Shown in pieces: positions 26,539 through 38,361 of a DNA stretch of 64,000 bases. This DNA comes from Streptohalobacillus salinus (GTDB lineage Bacteria; Bacillota; Bacilli; Bacillales; Amphibacillaceae). The position numbers were made by a program, and so were the translations under genes. Every line of letters starts with the position of its first letter. Position 1 is the stretch's first letter. The notes beneath the pieces were generated by a model. It searched no databases and was not told where the DNA came from. It saw nothing but the letters and a program-made list of their open reading frames with translations. The stretch lies in contig NZ_QJJR01000002.1 in NCBI RefSeq assembly GCF_003201605.1, forward strand, positions 217,804 through 281,803. Reading direction: 5' to 3'.

Positions 26539-28206
26539 ATGAGAAGTGACATGATTAAAAAAGGGCTAGATCGAGCTCCCCATCGTAGTTTATTACACGC
26601 AACAGGGGTCAAAACTAAAGATTTAGGCAAACCTTTTATCGGGGTTTGTAATTCATATATTGATATTATTCCCGGCCATAAGCATTTAAACAAATTTGCA
26701 GAAGTTGTAAAGGAAGCGATTCGAGAAGCGGGTGGTATTCCCTTCGAATTTAATACGATTGGTGTTGATGACGGGATTGCAATGGGACACATAGGCATGC
26801 GTTACTCGCTACCAAGTCGTGAGATTATTGCAGACTCAGCTGAAACAGTAATTAATGCACACTGGTTTGATGGTGTCTTTTACATTCCAAACTGTGACAA
26901 AATAACACCTGGTATGCTAATGGCAGCAGTTAGAACGAATGTCCCTTCTGTTTTTGTATCAGGAGGCCCCATGGAAGGGGGCGTCTCTCCTACTGGTGAA
27001 ACATTAACACTTTCATCAATGTTTGAAGGTGTCGGCGCCGTACAATCAGGAAAGATGACAGAAGCTGAACTTACTGAATTAGAAACACTCGCTTGTCCAA
27101 CATGCGGATCTTGCTCAGGGATGTTCACTGCTAATTCAATGAACTCACTGATGGAGATGTTAGGTCTTACTGTTCCAGAGAATGGCACGATTGTTGCAAC
27201 CTCTAATGAGCGGCATCGCTTAATTAAACAAGCGGCTGGTTATTTAATGGAGCTTATTGAAAAAGATATAAAACCGCGTGACATTGTCACTGAAGATGCG
27301 ATTGATGATGCGTTCGCTCTTGACATGGCTATGGGTGGTTCGACTAATACTGTACTTCATACCTTAGCTATTGCACATGAAGCCGGTATTGAATACGACA
27401 TTGATCGCATTAACGACGTCGCTAAGCGGATTCCGTACCTAGCGAAAATTGCGCCTGCATCTGATATTACCATGCATGATGTCCACCTGGCAGGTGGAGT
27501 CAGTGCAGTCATTAACGAATTATGCAAAATACCTGGTGGCATTAATAAAGATCGTTTAACCATTTCCGGAAAATCCGTTTATGAAAACATCAAAGATTAC
27601 CAGATTAAAAATCCAAATGTGATTCGTCCATTGGATAATCCGTATAGTCCGGTTGGTGGCTTATCCATCCTCTTTGGTAACATTGCACCTAAAGGTGCTG
27701 TCATCAAAGTTGGTGCGGTTGATCCTTCGATTAAAATTTTCAAAGGTGAAGCCATTGTATTTAACTCACAGGACGAAGCGCAAGAGGGTATTCGTAATGG
27801 CACCGTAAAAGAAGGCCACGTGGCTGTCATCTTATATGAAGGTCCAAAAGGCGGACCAGGCATGCCAGAAATGTTAGCACCTACAGCAGCAATTGCCGGC
27901 CGTGGCTTAGATAAAGACGTTGCGTTAATCACTGATGGACGTTTCTCAGGCGCTTCTCGTGGGATTTCAATTGGTCATATTTCCCCTGAAGCACAAGAAG
28001 GTGGACCCGTTGGTTTAATAAAAACCGGTGACACAATCATTATTGATTTACCGAATCGTACAATTAACTTAGACATTAGCGATGATGAATTTGCGCAACG
28101 CAAACAAGATTTCGTTGTACCTGATCCAAAAATCACTACCGGTTATCTTGCTAAATATGCAAAGCTCGTCACCTCTGCTAATACTGGTGGCGTAATGAAA
28201 ATTTAA
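26539..28206 (+). CDS. ilvD: Dihydroxyacid dehydratase
   Basis: This Fe-S enzyme dehydrates the dihydroxyacids to 2-oxoisovalerate or 2-oxo-3-methylvalerate, the third common step to valine, leucine and isoleucine. The 555 residues include the cluster-ligand cysteines in [21 protein letters not shown] and [17 protein letters not shown], plus [12 protein letters not shown] and [11 protein letters not shown] chose the ATG at 26539 because AAGGAG sits about 10 bases upstream and [18 protein letters not shown] is the usual N-terminus; a longer open frame reaches back to 26425. It is the first gene of ilvD - T-box - ilvBHC - leuABCD. Very confident. Confidence 0.98.
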   Translation: MRSDMIKKGLDRAPHRSLLHATGVKTKDLGKPFIGVCNSYIDIIPGHKHLNKFAEVVKEAIREAGGIPFEFNTIGVDDGIAMGHIGMRYSLPSREIIADSAETVINAHWFDGVFYIPNCDKITPGMLMAAVRTNVPSVFVSGGPMEGGVSPTGETLTLSSMFEGVGAVQSGKMTEAELTELETLACPTCGSCSGMFTANSMNSLMEMLGLTVPENGTIVATSNERHRLIKQAAGYLMELIEKDIKPRDIVTEDAIDDAFALDMAMGGSTNTVLHTLAIAHEAGIEYDIDRINDVAKRIPYLAKIAPASDITMHDVHLAGGVSAVINELCKIPGGINKDRLTISGKSVYENIKDYQIKNPNVIRPLDNPYSPVGGLSILFGNIAPKGAVIKVGAVDPSIKIFKGEAIVFNSQDEAQEGIRNGTVKEGHVAVILYEGPKGGPGMPEMLAPTAAIAGRGLDKDVALITDGRFSGASRGISIGHISPEAQEGGPVGLIKTGDTIIIDLPNRTINLDISDDEFAQRKQDFVVPDPKITTGYLAKYAKLVTSANTGGVMKI

Positions 28207-28214
28207 ATCAAAAA

Positions 28215-28513
28215 ACGTTGATAAGATAAAAGAAATAGTTGCAATGTATTTACAGAGAGCCGGGGTTGCTGGAAGCCCGGAAATACATGCTATTTCGACA
28301 TCGTCTTGGAGTGTTAAATTGAATGGCTTGATGCCTAATAGATTTAGCCGGGTCACTCATTGACCCGTTATCAAAAGAAGCAAGTCAACGCTTGCTTCAT
28401 GAGGTTAGTGAATTTGCTAACGAATCAGGGTGGTACCGTGAAAAGTAAGATCTTTTCTCCCTTGTAATCCAGCAATAATATGCCGGTTATTTGGAGAGAA
28501 CTGATCTTTTTTT
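28215..28513 (+). ncRNA. T-box riboswitch between ilvD and ilvB, probable Ile specifier
   Basis: Diagnostic parts are all present: the Stem I conserved AGAGAGCCGGGGTTGCTGGAAG region (28254-28275), upper-stem arms ATGTATTT/AAATACAT and GAAATAG/CTATTTC, and the T-box core CAGGGTGGTACCGTG (28426-28440, with the TGGT bulge that pairs with the tRNA acceptor end). A terminator hairpin (28448-28513) ends in a T-run. In Stem I, AAGAT pairs with GTCTT, leaving ATC (28300-28302) at the specifier position, followed by a purine; this reads isoleucine. Uncharged tRNA-Ile would favour readthrough into ilvB. The element begins within about 10 bases of the ilvD stop, so it probably acts on transcripts arriving from ilvD. 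T-box very confident; specifier moderate. Confidence 0.93.
28448..28513 (+). terminator. Regulated terminator of the T-box leader
   Basis: AAGATC plus TTTTCTCC (28448-28460) pairs with GGAGAGAA and GATCTT (28493-28508), followed by TTTTT. The 5' arm competes with the antiterminator formed by the T-box sequence. Confidence 0.85.
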
Positions 28514-28565
28514 AATACACTTTTTCATTTATTAACTATTCCATCAATATTAGGAGGGATTCAAC

Positions 28566-30299
28566 GTGGTTATGTCGAATCAAGAACAAGAGCGAGAACG
28601 TAAAGCAGAAGCACACACACCAAAAACTGGGGCTGACCTTTTAATTGAAGCACTGATCGAAGAAAATGTCGAAACACTATTTGGTTATCCTGGTGGTGCA
28701 GTGTTACCAATTTTTGATGCACTCTATAAGAAGAAACACCTCTTTAATCAAGTATTAGCTAGACATGAGCAAGGAAGCATACACGCCGCTGAAGGCTATG
28801 CGAGAATATCAGGTAAACCAGGTGTTGTCATTTCAACCTCCGGTCCTGGTGCAACAAATCTTGTCACTGGAATAACTGATGCGATGATTGACTCCCTTCC
28901 CTTAGTTGTGTTCACGGGACAAGTTAATCAACCAGTCATTGGTACTGATGCTTTTCAAGAAGCTGATATTATAGGTATTACTACACCGATCACAAAACAT
29001 AATTATCAAGTTAGAAAAGTAAGTGACCTACCACGTGTGATTAAAGAAGCATTCCATATTGCGACCACCGGTCGTCCTGGACCAGTTGTGATTGATATAC
29101 CAAAAGATGTTGCTGCGAATCCTTGCCAAGATTCTTACGATAACAGTTTTCACTTGCCAGGTTACCAACCAACAATAAAATGTAACCCGCTGCAAGTCAA
29201 AAAATTAAAGGAAGCGATTCAACAGGCAACGAAACCGGTTATTCTTGCAGGTGCTGGTGTTCAATTCGCTCAGGCATCTAGCGAACTCCTCGAGTTTGCT
29301 GAAACACACCAAATCCCTGTAGTGAATACGCTTCTAGGATTAGGAACATTTCCTGGTGAACATGAACTTTCACTAGGGATGGGCGGTATGCATGGCACTT
29401 ATGCTGCAAATACTGCACTTTATGACACGGATCTATTGATTAACATTGGCGCTCGGTTCGATGACCGACTAACTGGTAACTTGGATCATTTTGCACCATC
29501 AGCACTTGTCGCACATATTGATATTGACCCTGCTGAAATTGGTAAAAACGTCAATACACATATTCCAATTGTCGGCGATGCAAAATACGCACTAATTGAG
29601 ATGAAAAAACAGATTAAAGACTCCCCTACTTTTAAGGCATGGCGCGATGTTTGTCTATCGAACAAAAAAGAATTTCCACTTTGGTACAATGAACCGACTG
29701 AAGCTATGATTGGTCAGTGGGTAATTGACAAAGTGTTTAAAGCTACCAAAGGTGAAGCAATTGTTGCAACGGACGTTGGTCAACATCAAATGTGGTCGGC
29801 TCAGTTCTATAAGTTCAACAAACCTAATCGTTGGGTAACAAGCGGTGGCCTTGGAACAATGGGCTTTGGCTTCCCCGCTTCGATTGGTGCTCAATTAGCT
29901 AAACCGAATGATTTAGTTGTTGCGATTGTCGGCGATGGTGGTTTCCAAATGACTTTGCAAGAATTATCGATTCTTCAAGAACGTCACTTACCGATCAAAA
30001 TTATCATTGTAAATAATCAAGCACTTGGGATGGTAAGGCAATGGCAAGAAGCCTTCTATTCACAGCGTTACTCTGAGTCAATCTTTAGTATTCAACCTGA
30101 CTTTGTCAAACTGGCCGAAGCTTATGAAATCAAAGGTGTCAAAATCGAAGATCCTCATGATTTTGAAAAACAACTTGATGAATTAATTGCCTATGATGGA
30201 CCCGTCTTAATTGATGCGCGTGTCTTGCAACAAGAAAATGTGTATCCGATGATTCCACCAGGTAAAGGATTGAATGAAATGATAGGAGTGAAACCATGA
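28566..30299 (+). CDS. ilvB: Acetolactate synthase, large (catalytic) subunit
   Basis: It condenses two pyruvates to acetolactate, or pyruvate with 2-oxobutyrate to acetohydroxybutyrate, using ThDP and FAD. The 577 residues contain the catalytic Glu region [17 protein letters not shown], the [13 protein letters not shown] loop and the ThDP motif [12 protein letters not shown]...NN near 460-490, with a full-length C-terminus. The GTG at 28566 has AGGAGGG 7 bases upstream. It is the first gene after the T-box and overlaps ilvH by 4 bases (ATGA). The presence of the small subunit gene marks it as the biosynthetic, feedback-controlled type rather than the catabolic AlsS. Very confident. Confidence 0.98.
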   Translation: MVMSNQEQERERKAEAHTPKTGADLLIEALIEENVETLFGYPGGAVLPIFDALYKKKHLFNQVLARHEQGSIHAAEGYARISGKPGVVISTSGPGATNLVTGITDAMIDSLPLVVFTGQVNQPVIGTDAFQEADIIGITTPITKHNYQVRKVSDLPRVIKEAFHIATTGRPGPVVIDIPKDVAANPCQDSYDNSFHLPGYQPTIKCNPLQVKKLKEAIQQATKPVILAGAGVQFAQASSELLEFAETHQIPVVNTLLGLGTFPGEHELSLGMGGMHGTYAANTALYDTDLLINIGARFDDRLTGNLDHFAPSALVAHIDIDPAEIGKNVNTHIPIVGDAKYALIEMKKQIKDSPTFKAWRDVCLSNKKEFPLWYNEPTEAMIGQWVIDKVFKATKGEAIVATDVGQHQMWSAQFYKFNKPNRWVTSGGLGTMGFGFPASIGAQLAKPNDLVVAIVGDGGFQMTLQELSILQERHLPIKIIIVNNQALGMVRQWQEAFYSQRYSESIFSIQPDFVKLAEAYEIKGVKIEDPHDFEKQLDELIAYDGPVLIDARVLQQENVYPMIPPGKGLNEMIGVKP

Positions 30300-30817
30300 A
30301 ACGAATAATCACAGCAAAAGTAAAAAATCGCAGTGGTGTACTAAATCGCATTACCGGCTTACTCCAACGTCGCCAATTTAATATTGAAAGCATTTCTGTT
30401 GGGCGCACTGAACATGAAGATAATTCGCGTATCACTTTCGTTGTTGATGTTGAAGACTTTCAAAAGCTAGAACAAGTCACTAAACAATTAAACAAACAAA
30501 TTGATGTGATTAAAGTATCTGACATTACCGATAAGGCGATAGTATCTCGTGAACTGGCGTTGATTAAGATCTCATCAAATGCACAGTTACGAACTGAAAT
30601 ACAAGGCATTATCGATCCGTTCAGAGCTACAATCATTGATGTCAGTAAAGACACCATGTCTGTGCAAGTTACAGGTAAACAAGAAAAGATTGAAGCGTTA
30701 ATTGAATTATTAAGACCTTATGGCATTAAAGATATTGCCCGTACCGGCATTACTGCCTTTTTACGTGGTCAGCAACCAAGCAATCAAGAACAAACACCCT
30801 TTTCTTTATTAAACTAA
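30296..30817 (+). CDS. ilvH: Acetolactate synthase, small regulatory subunit
   Basis: This subunit activates IlvB and confers valine feedback inhibition. The 173 residues have an N-terminal ACT domain ([19 protein letters not shown], then [20 protein letters not shown]) and the C-terminal domain ([28 protein letters not shown]). The start overlaps the ilvB stop in ATGA, so translation is coupled; the ribosome site is AGGAG within ilvB. The gene is often called ilvN or ilvH interchangeably. Very confident. Confidence 0.98.
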   Translation: MKRIITAKVKNRSGVLNRITGLLQRRQFNIESISVGRTEHEDNSRITFVVDVEDFQKLEQVTKQLNKQIDVIKVSDITDKAIVSRELALIKISSNAQLRTEIQGIIDPFRATIIDVSKDTMSVQVTGKQEKIEALIELLRPYGIKDIARTGITAFLRGQQPSNQEQTPFSLLN

Positions 30818-30867
30818 ATTTCGTCCAACATGTTTTAACATGTCGACATAAAAAACAAAACTAATAA

Positions 30868-33427
<2,560 letters not shown>

Positions 33428-33441
33428 AGGAGACGATTACC

Positions 33442-34506
33442 ATGGATAAAAATATTCTCGTTTTACCGGGCGATGGAATCGGACCCGAAATTATGGAAGC
33501 TGGATTACTTGTTTTAGATAAAATTGCGTCAACATTCAATCATCAATTCACGATTGATAAGGGGCTAATTGGTGGCCATGCCATCGATGAAGAAAATGAT
33601 CCTTTACCAAACGAAACGTTATTAAAAGCAAAAAACAGTGATGCTGTTCTGCTTGGTGCCGTCGGCGGACCAAAGTGGGATAACAACCCTTCTCATTTAC
33701 GTCCAGAGCGCGGGTTACTTGCAATACGTAAAGGCTTAGACTTATATGCTAACTTAAGACCCGTTAAAGGCTTTAAACAACTTTTAGACGCCTCTCCGCT
33801 TAAACCTGACGTTGTCGGTGGCAGTGATTTATTGATTGTACGTGAGCTAACCGGTGGGCTTTATTTTGGTAGACCGAGCGAACGTCGTGATAACGACCAA
33901 ACGGTCGTCGATACATTAAGCTACACACGTAAGGAAATGAAACGTATCATTGTTAAAGGGTTTGAAAGTGCTCAACTCCGCAATAAAAAACTTACTTCCG
34001 TTGATAAAGCTAACGTTTTAGAATCGAGTAAGATGTGGCGAGAAATTGTTGAAGCTGAAAAAGTTAATTTCCCTGACGTAACCGTTGAACATGTGCTCGT
34101 AGACGCCTGTGCAATGAAACTAATTACTGCCCCTACTTCTTTTGATGTGATTGTAACTGAGAATATGTTTGGTGATATATTAAGTGATGAAGCAAGCGTA
34201 TTGACGGGGTCACTTGGTATGTTACCTTCTGCTTCACTTGCAGAAAACGGTGTGGGTTTATATGAACCCGCACATGGTTCAGCACCTGATATTGCCAATC
34301 AAAACATTGCGAATCCAATGGCGATGATTCTCTCTATAGCAATGATGTTGCGTTACTCATTCGCTATGAATGATGAAGCACATGCAATCGAGACAGCCGT
34401 TGAAAAAGTCATCGATCAAGGCTATCATACCGGTGATTTAAAAGTTAAGCATGGAACAAAACTTTCTACATCTGATATGGCAGAAATGATTGTCCAAGCG
34501 ATTTAA
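33442..34506 (+). CDS. leuB: 3-Isopropylmalate dehydrogenase
   Basis: NAD+-dependent oxidative decarboxylation of 3-isopropylmalate. The 354 residues show LPGDGIGPEIM, the substrate-binding RPERGLLAIRKGLDLYANLR, RELTGGLYFG, the metal site VTENMFGDILSDEASVLTGS and the adenosine loop EPAHGSAPDIA. AAAGGAG precedes the ATG, 14 bases after leuA. Nothing unusual. Very confident. Confidence 0.98.
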   Translation: MDKNILVLPGDGIGPEIMEAGLLVLDKIASTFNHQFTIDKGLIGGHAIDEENDPLPNETLLKAKNSDAVLLGAVGGPKWDNNPSHLRPERGLLAIRKGLDLYANLRPVKGFKQLLDASPLKPDVVGGSDLLIVRELTGGLYFGRPSERRDNDQTVVDTLSYTRKEMKRIIVKGFESAQLRNKKLTSVDKANVLESSKMWREIVEAEKVNFPDVTVEHVLVDACAMKLITAPTSFDVIVTENMFGDILSDEASVLTGSLGMLPSASLAENGVGLYEPAHGSAPDIANQNIANPMAMILSIAMMLRYSFAMNDEAHAIETAVEKVIDQGYHTGDLKVKHGTKLSTSDMAEMIVQAI

Positions 34507-34541
34507 CTGACAATTTACTATTAATAAGGGAGTGAGAATTG

Positions 34542-35945
34542 ATGACTCAACCAAAAACAATTATTGAGAAGATTTGGGATAAAAATGTCGTTCATGAAGA
34601 AGAAGGTAGACCTGGACTTTTATATATTGATCTTCATTTGGTCCATGAAGTCACCTCTCCACAAGCATTTGAAGGCCTTCGTCTTAAAGGACGAACAGTC
34701 AGACAACCTAAACTTACCTTTGCGACAATGGACCACAACGTCCCAACCGTCCATACAAATGTCATAAAAGATGAGATATCTAAAATACAAATGGATACTT
34801 TGAGAAAAAACTGTGAAGAATTTGGTGTTCCACTCGCAGGTATGGGTCACGAGCATCAAGGAATTGTTCATGTGATTGGACCTGAGCTAGGCTTAACACA
34901 ACCGGGAAAAACAATTGTCTGTGGTGATTCTCATACCTCAACGCACGGTGCGTTTGGTGCGTTAGCATTCGGTATTGGTACGAGTGAAGTTGAACACGTG
35001 CTATCGACACAGACTGTGTGGCAACAAAAACCACGCACGCTTAATGTCAAGATTGACGGTAAGTTAGGTACTGGTGTTACGGCTAAAGACCTTATCCTTG
35101 CCTTAATCGCTAAATACGGTGTTAATTTTGGTACGGGGTATGTTATCGAATATACCGGAGAAGCGATCCGCAGTCTATCAATGGAAGGTCGGATGACGAT
35201 TTGTAACATGTCAATTGAAGCCGGTGCTCGTGCTGGTCTCGTCGGACCGGATGAAACAACAGTCAAGTTCCTTGAGGGACGTCTTCATGCACCGAAAGGT
35301 GACACATTTGAGGAAGCGAAAAAGATGTGGCTATCATTACAAACAGATGAAGGTGCCAGTTACGATCATACAGTAACGCTTAATGCAACTGACGTTGAAC
35401 CCCAGGTAACGTGGGGAACGAACCCTGCACAATGTATTCCGATTAATGGTACCATACCTAATCCAGATCAAGCGAAAACAGAAAACGACAAAAATGAAAT
35501 TAAACACTCATTAAAATACATGGGCTTAGAAGCAGATGTTAAAATAACTGATGTACCTATCGAACATGTTTTTATTGGCTCGTGTACAAACTCACGCCTA
35601 GAAGACTTGATTCAAGCTGCAAGTATAATCAAAGGACGGAAAGTAAATCCGAGTGTTAGCGCAATCGTTGTACCAGGGTCACAAACGGTTAAGCGAAAAG
35701 CTGAAGAACTCGGCCTAGATCGTCAGTTTATTGATGCTGGTTTTGAATGGCGCGAGCCTGGATGTAGCATGTGTCTGGCCATGAATGGAGATGCTGTTCC
35801 ACCGAATGAGCGTTGCGCATCGACTTCAAACCGTAACTTTGAAGGACGTCAAGGGGCAGATGCTCGCACACACCTTGTTAGTCCTGAAATGGCAACAGCC
35901 GCTGCAATCGCAGGTCATTTTGTTGATGTTCGTACATTTAATTAA
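34542..35945 (+). CDS. leuC: 3-Isopropylmalate dehydratase, large subunit
   Basis: An aconitase-type [4Fe-4S] subunit that with LeuD isomerises 2- to 3-isopropylmalate. The 467 residues show [33 protein letters not shown] (first cluster Cys) and [14 protein letters not shown] (the CxxC pair), then the [15 protein letters not shown] segment. The start is the ATG at 34542, with AAGGGAGTGAG about 9 bases upstream; the TTG directly before it is the alternative. leuD follows after 20 bases. Very confident. Confidence 0.98.
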   Translation: MTQPKTIIEKIWDKNVVHEEEGRPGLLYIDLHLVHEVTSPQAFEGLRLKGRTVRQPKLTFATMDHNVPTVHTNVIKDEISKIQMDTLRKNCEEFGVPLAGMGHEHQGIVHVIGPELGLTQPGKTIVCGDSHTSTHGAFGALAFGIGTSEVEHVLSTQTVWQQKPRTLNVKIDGKLGTGVTAKDLILALIAKYGVNFGTGYVIEYTGEAIRSLSMEGRMTICNMSIEAGARAGLVGPDETTVKFLEGRLHAPKGDTFEEAKKMWLSLQTDEGASYDHTVTLNATDVEPQVTWGTNPAQCIPINGTIPNPDQAKTENDKNEIKHSLKYMGLEADVKITDVPIEHVFIGSCTNSRLEDLIQAASIIKGRKVNPSVSAIVVPGSQTVKRKAEELGLDRQFIDAGFEWREPGCSMCLAMNGDAVPPNERCASTSNRNFEGRQGADARTHLVSPEMATAAAIAGHFVDVRTFN

Positions 35946-35965
35946 TTAGAAGGAGGTCATTAGCT

Positions 35966-36556
35966 ATGGAACCATTAGTAAAACATCTTGGTCTTGTCTA
36001 TCCACTTAATCGAGCAAATGTAGATACCGATCAAATCATTCCTAAACAGTTTCTAAAACGGATATCACGTCAAGGATTTGGTCAGTATTTATTCTATAAC
36101 TGGCGTTACGATGAAAAAGATCGTCCGAGAGAAGATTTTTCTTTAAATCAACCCAAATACCAAGATGCAAGCATACTTGTTGGTGGCGAAAATTTCGGTT
36201 GTGGATCAAGTCGTGAACACGCACCATGGGCACTAGAAGACTTTGGCTTCCGTGTAATCATCGCACCTAGCTTCGCTGACATCTTTTATAATAACTGTAC
36301 AAAAAATGGGATTCTCCCTGTCATTCTTAAAGAAGCAGAGACTGAACAGTTGATTAAAAATGCTGAAGCAGACGATTATTTCTTAACTGTTGATTTGGAA
36401 GAGAAAAAAATCTATGATAATCAAGGATTTAATGCAACGTTTGATTTAGCAGAGTATTCTCGTGAAATGTTGTTAAATGGTTGGGATGAAATAGCGGTTA
36501 CGTTAACTTACGAAGACAAAATCAAAGCGTTTGAACAAACACATATCGTTTATTAA
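35966..36556 (+). CDS. leuD: 3-Isopropylmalate dehydratase, small subunit
   Basis: This swivelling small subunit completes the LeuCD enzyme. The 196 residues include NVDTDQIIPKQFLKRI, NFGCGSSREHAPWAL and IIAPSFADIFYNNCTKNGILP, all family hallmarks. AGAAGGAGG precedes the ATG. It is the last gene of the branched-chain operon and is followed by a strong terminator. No ilvA, ilvE or tRNA gene accompanies the operon here. Very confident. Confidence 0.98.
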   Translation: MEPLVKHLGLVYPLNRANVDTDQIIPKQFLKRISRQGFGQYLFYNWRYDEKDRPREDFSLNQPKYQDASILVGGENFGCGSSREHAPWALEDFGFRVIIAPSFADIFYNNCTKNGILPVILKEAETEQLIKNAEADDYFLTVDLEEKKIYDNQGFNATFDLAEYSREMLLNGWDEIAVTLTYEDKIKAFEQTHIVY

Positions 36557-36566
36557 ACAAATTTAA

Positions 36567-36605
36567 AAATGCTGATTCCATTTGATGAGAATCAGCATTT
36601 TTATT
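36567..36605. terminator. Terminator after leuD
   Basis: AAATGCTGATTC and GAATCAGCATTT (36567-36600) form a 12-bp stem, followed by TTTAT. Flanking A- and T-runs make it usable from both sides. Confidence 0.85.
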
Positions 36606-36636
36606 TATACCTTATGCATACAAGTATAGCTCTTGC

Positions 36637-37680
36637 TTATAAGAATTTAACACAGACGGACTCTGGGGCTTTCACATCGGTTTGTGTACTAATTAATTCC
36701 CCACTATTCACATCACGCTTAAAGACCGTTAGCGTCCCCGTATTTTGATTTGCGCAGATGAGGTGTCTATCATCCGGTGTCAAACTAAAATCACGTGGCC
36801 AGTCCCCTAACGTGTCTGTATAGTCTATTAACTCTAACGAAAAGGTTTCTTGATTGATTTTGAACGATGTAATTGAGTTATGGCCTCGATTCCCGACATA
36901 AACAAATTTACCATCTTTCGTTACATGCACAGCAGATCCATCATTTACCGTTGTGTGTGATTTTGGAATGGCTTTTATTTTACTGATTAATGTAAAAATC
37001 CCCGTATCCGCGTCAAAGGCTAACGTAAGCACTTCTGATGTTAATTCCGTCATAACGTAAGCGATTGTTTTGTTCGGATGAAATTCAATATGGCGTGGTC
37101 CACTCCCAGCTGGAGCGAGAAAGACAGCTTCTTTTGTCATTTTCCCTTCATCATCAATGCGGTAACTCGTGATTTCATCACTACCTAAATCTACAGCAAT
37201 AACAAACCGTTCGTCAGGCGAAAATCCTGCATAGTGCATATGTGGTTTTTCTTGACGTTCGTGTGGTCCAGTTCCCTCATGCACTTTAATATCCGCCAGT
37301 TGTTTAATCGAACCATCCTCAGCTAATTGATAACTAATGATTTCTTTTGTGTGATAATTAGCCGTAACAAGCCATTGATTATCTTTACTGACACTAACAT
37401 GACAAGGGGGTGACCCTGCTTTTGCTGCACTGTTCAATTGAATAAGTGCCTGTGTGTTTGGGTCAATTTTAAAAGCTGTAACCCCACCCTCATCTCCTTC
37501 TTTAGCTACTGCATAAAGGTATTCTTGATTAAATGATGGCGTTAAATATGTTGGGTTATCGATAGCACCTACTGCTGTGACGTTTGTAATACTCTCCGTT
37601 TCACTATCAAAGGTAAAGTGATACACCCCCTCTGATTCTTCTTTTGTATATGTACCTAAATAACCTGTCCACTGTTTCAT
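36637..37680 (-). CDS. Lactonase-family seven-bladed beta-propeller (6-phosphogluconolactonase-like)
   Basis: The 347 residues match the Pgl/YkgB lactonase family: GYLGTYTKEESEGVYHF, DNPTYLTPSF, GSPPCHVSVS, KPHMHYAGFSPDERFVIAVDLGSDEI (conserved His and Asp), GSGPRHIEFHP, VGNRGHNSI and GDWPRDFSLTPD. These repeating blade motifs occur across the length. The likely reaction is hydrolysis of 6-phosphogluconolactone in the pentose phosphate pathway, though related propellers act on other lactones. It is cytoplasmic, with no signal peptide. The start is ATG 37680 or the TTG just before it (37683), behind GGGAG. Single gene, oriented against the leu operon. Confident of family, moderate on substrate. 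Confidence 0.9.
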   Translation of the reverse strand: MKQWTGYLGTYTKEESEGVYHFTFDSETESITNVTAVGAIDNPTYLTPSFNQEYLYAVAKEGDEGGVTAFKIDPNTQALIQLNSAAKAGSPPCHVSVSKDNQWLVTANYHTKEIISYQLAEDGSIKQLADIKVHEGTGPHERQEKPHMHYAGFSPDERFVIAVDLGSDEITSYRIDDEGKMTKEAVFLAPAGSGPRHIEFHPNKTIAYVMTELTSEVLTLAFDADTGIFTLISKIKAIPKSHTTVNDGSAVHVTKDGKFVYVGNRGHNSITSFKINQETFSLELIDYTDTLGDWPRDFSLTPDDRHLICANQNTGTLTVFKRDVNSGELISTQTDVKAPESVCVKFL

Positions 37681-37756
37681 CAAACTAATCGTCTCCCTTT
37701 TCCAAATATTTTAACTCGTCTTTCTATATTATAACAAACCTTGCGCGAATCCCCCA

Positions 37757-37794
37757 ATAAAAAAGACCTTATCCCTTCTGAAAAGGGATAAAGC
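37757..37794 (-). terminator. Terminator of the GntR/ABC/ECF operon
   Basis: CTTATCCCTT and AAGGGATAA-type arms (37767-37794) around a short loop, with TTTTTT following on the minus strand. It lies 18 bases past the sigma gene stop. Confidence 0.8.
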
Positions 37795-37811
37795 CTCACT
37801 ACTTAGCGTTT

Positions 37812-38348
37812 TTAGTTCGCTCTTAATTGCTTACGTGCACGATGTAACCTTGTTTTCACAGCACTTAGTGAAATGTCTAGTCGATCGGCAATCATCTGAT
37901 CCGTCAAATCTTCTTCAGCCTTTAACAAAATTACATGACGTAGTTTTTCAGGTAGTCCCTGCACTTTTACGGTCAACTCTTCACAAAGACTCATCAATTC
38001 AATCGACTGACAAACCAGATCATCTGTTTTAATGAGCTCAAGTCCATGCTCTAATTTTTCTTCAACAGAAAGCTTCGTGATTTTTTTCTCTTTCCGATAG
38101 ACATCAATTGCCGTGCGAATAACAATCGTTCTTAACCATGCTCTCAGCTTAGTTCGATCACTTAAGTGTTTCTGATAACGATAAGCCTTGATCATCGCCT
38201 CTTGCACGACGTCTTCAGCCAAATAGTGATCATAAACCACTCGCTTTGCAACAAAATACATTTCTTGATAGTAACTATAAAAATCTGTTGTTGATTGTGC
38301 TTCAACTTGAAAAGCTATCCGTTGATCTTTCTGATTAATTGCTTCCAC
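37812..38348 (-). CDS. ECF-type RNA polymerase sigma factor
   Basis: 178 residues with sigma region 2 (YYQEMYFVAKRVVYDHYLAE then DVVQEAMIKAYRYQ, then LRAWLRTIVIRTAIDVYRKE) and region 4 (LPEKLRHVILLKAEEDLTDQ then MIADRLDISLSAVKTRLHRA, a helix-turn-helix). Region 3 is absent, as in extracytoplasmic-function sigma factors. The GTG at 38348 follows AAGGAGGCG. It lies 13 bases after the permease gene, so it belongs to the GntR-ABC operon. No recognisable anti-sigma gene adjoins it; the permease, with its large soluble domain, is the only membrane partner in the operon. Confident of the family; target promoters unknown. Confidence 0.93.
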   Translation of the reverse strand: MEAINQKDQRIAFQVEAQSTTDFYSYYQEMYFVAKRVVYDHYLAEDVVQEAMIKAYRYQKHLSDRTKLRAWLRTIVIRTAIDVYRKEKKITKLSVEEKLEHGLELIKTDDLVCQSIELMSLCEELTVKVQGLPEKLRHVILLKAEEDLTDQMIADRLDISLSAVKTRLHRARKQLRAN

Positions 38349-38361
38349 TTGACTCGCCTCC

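Noticed and set aside
28207-28565. Protein-coding frames in the T-box leader (both strands)
   Set aside because: The interval is explained by the T-box elements; the minus-strand frame of 95 codons is complementary to structured RNA and the ilvD end.
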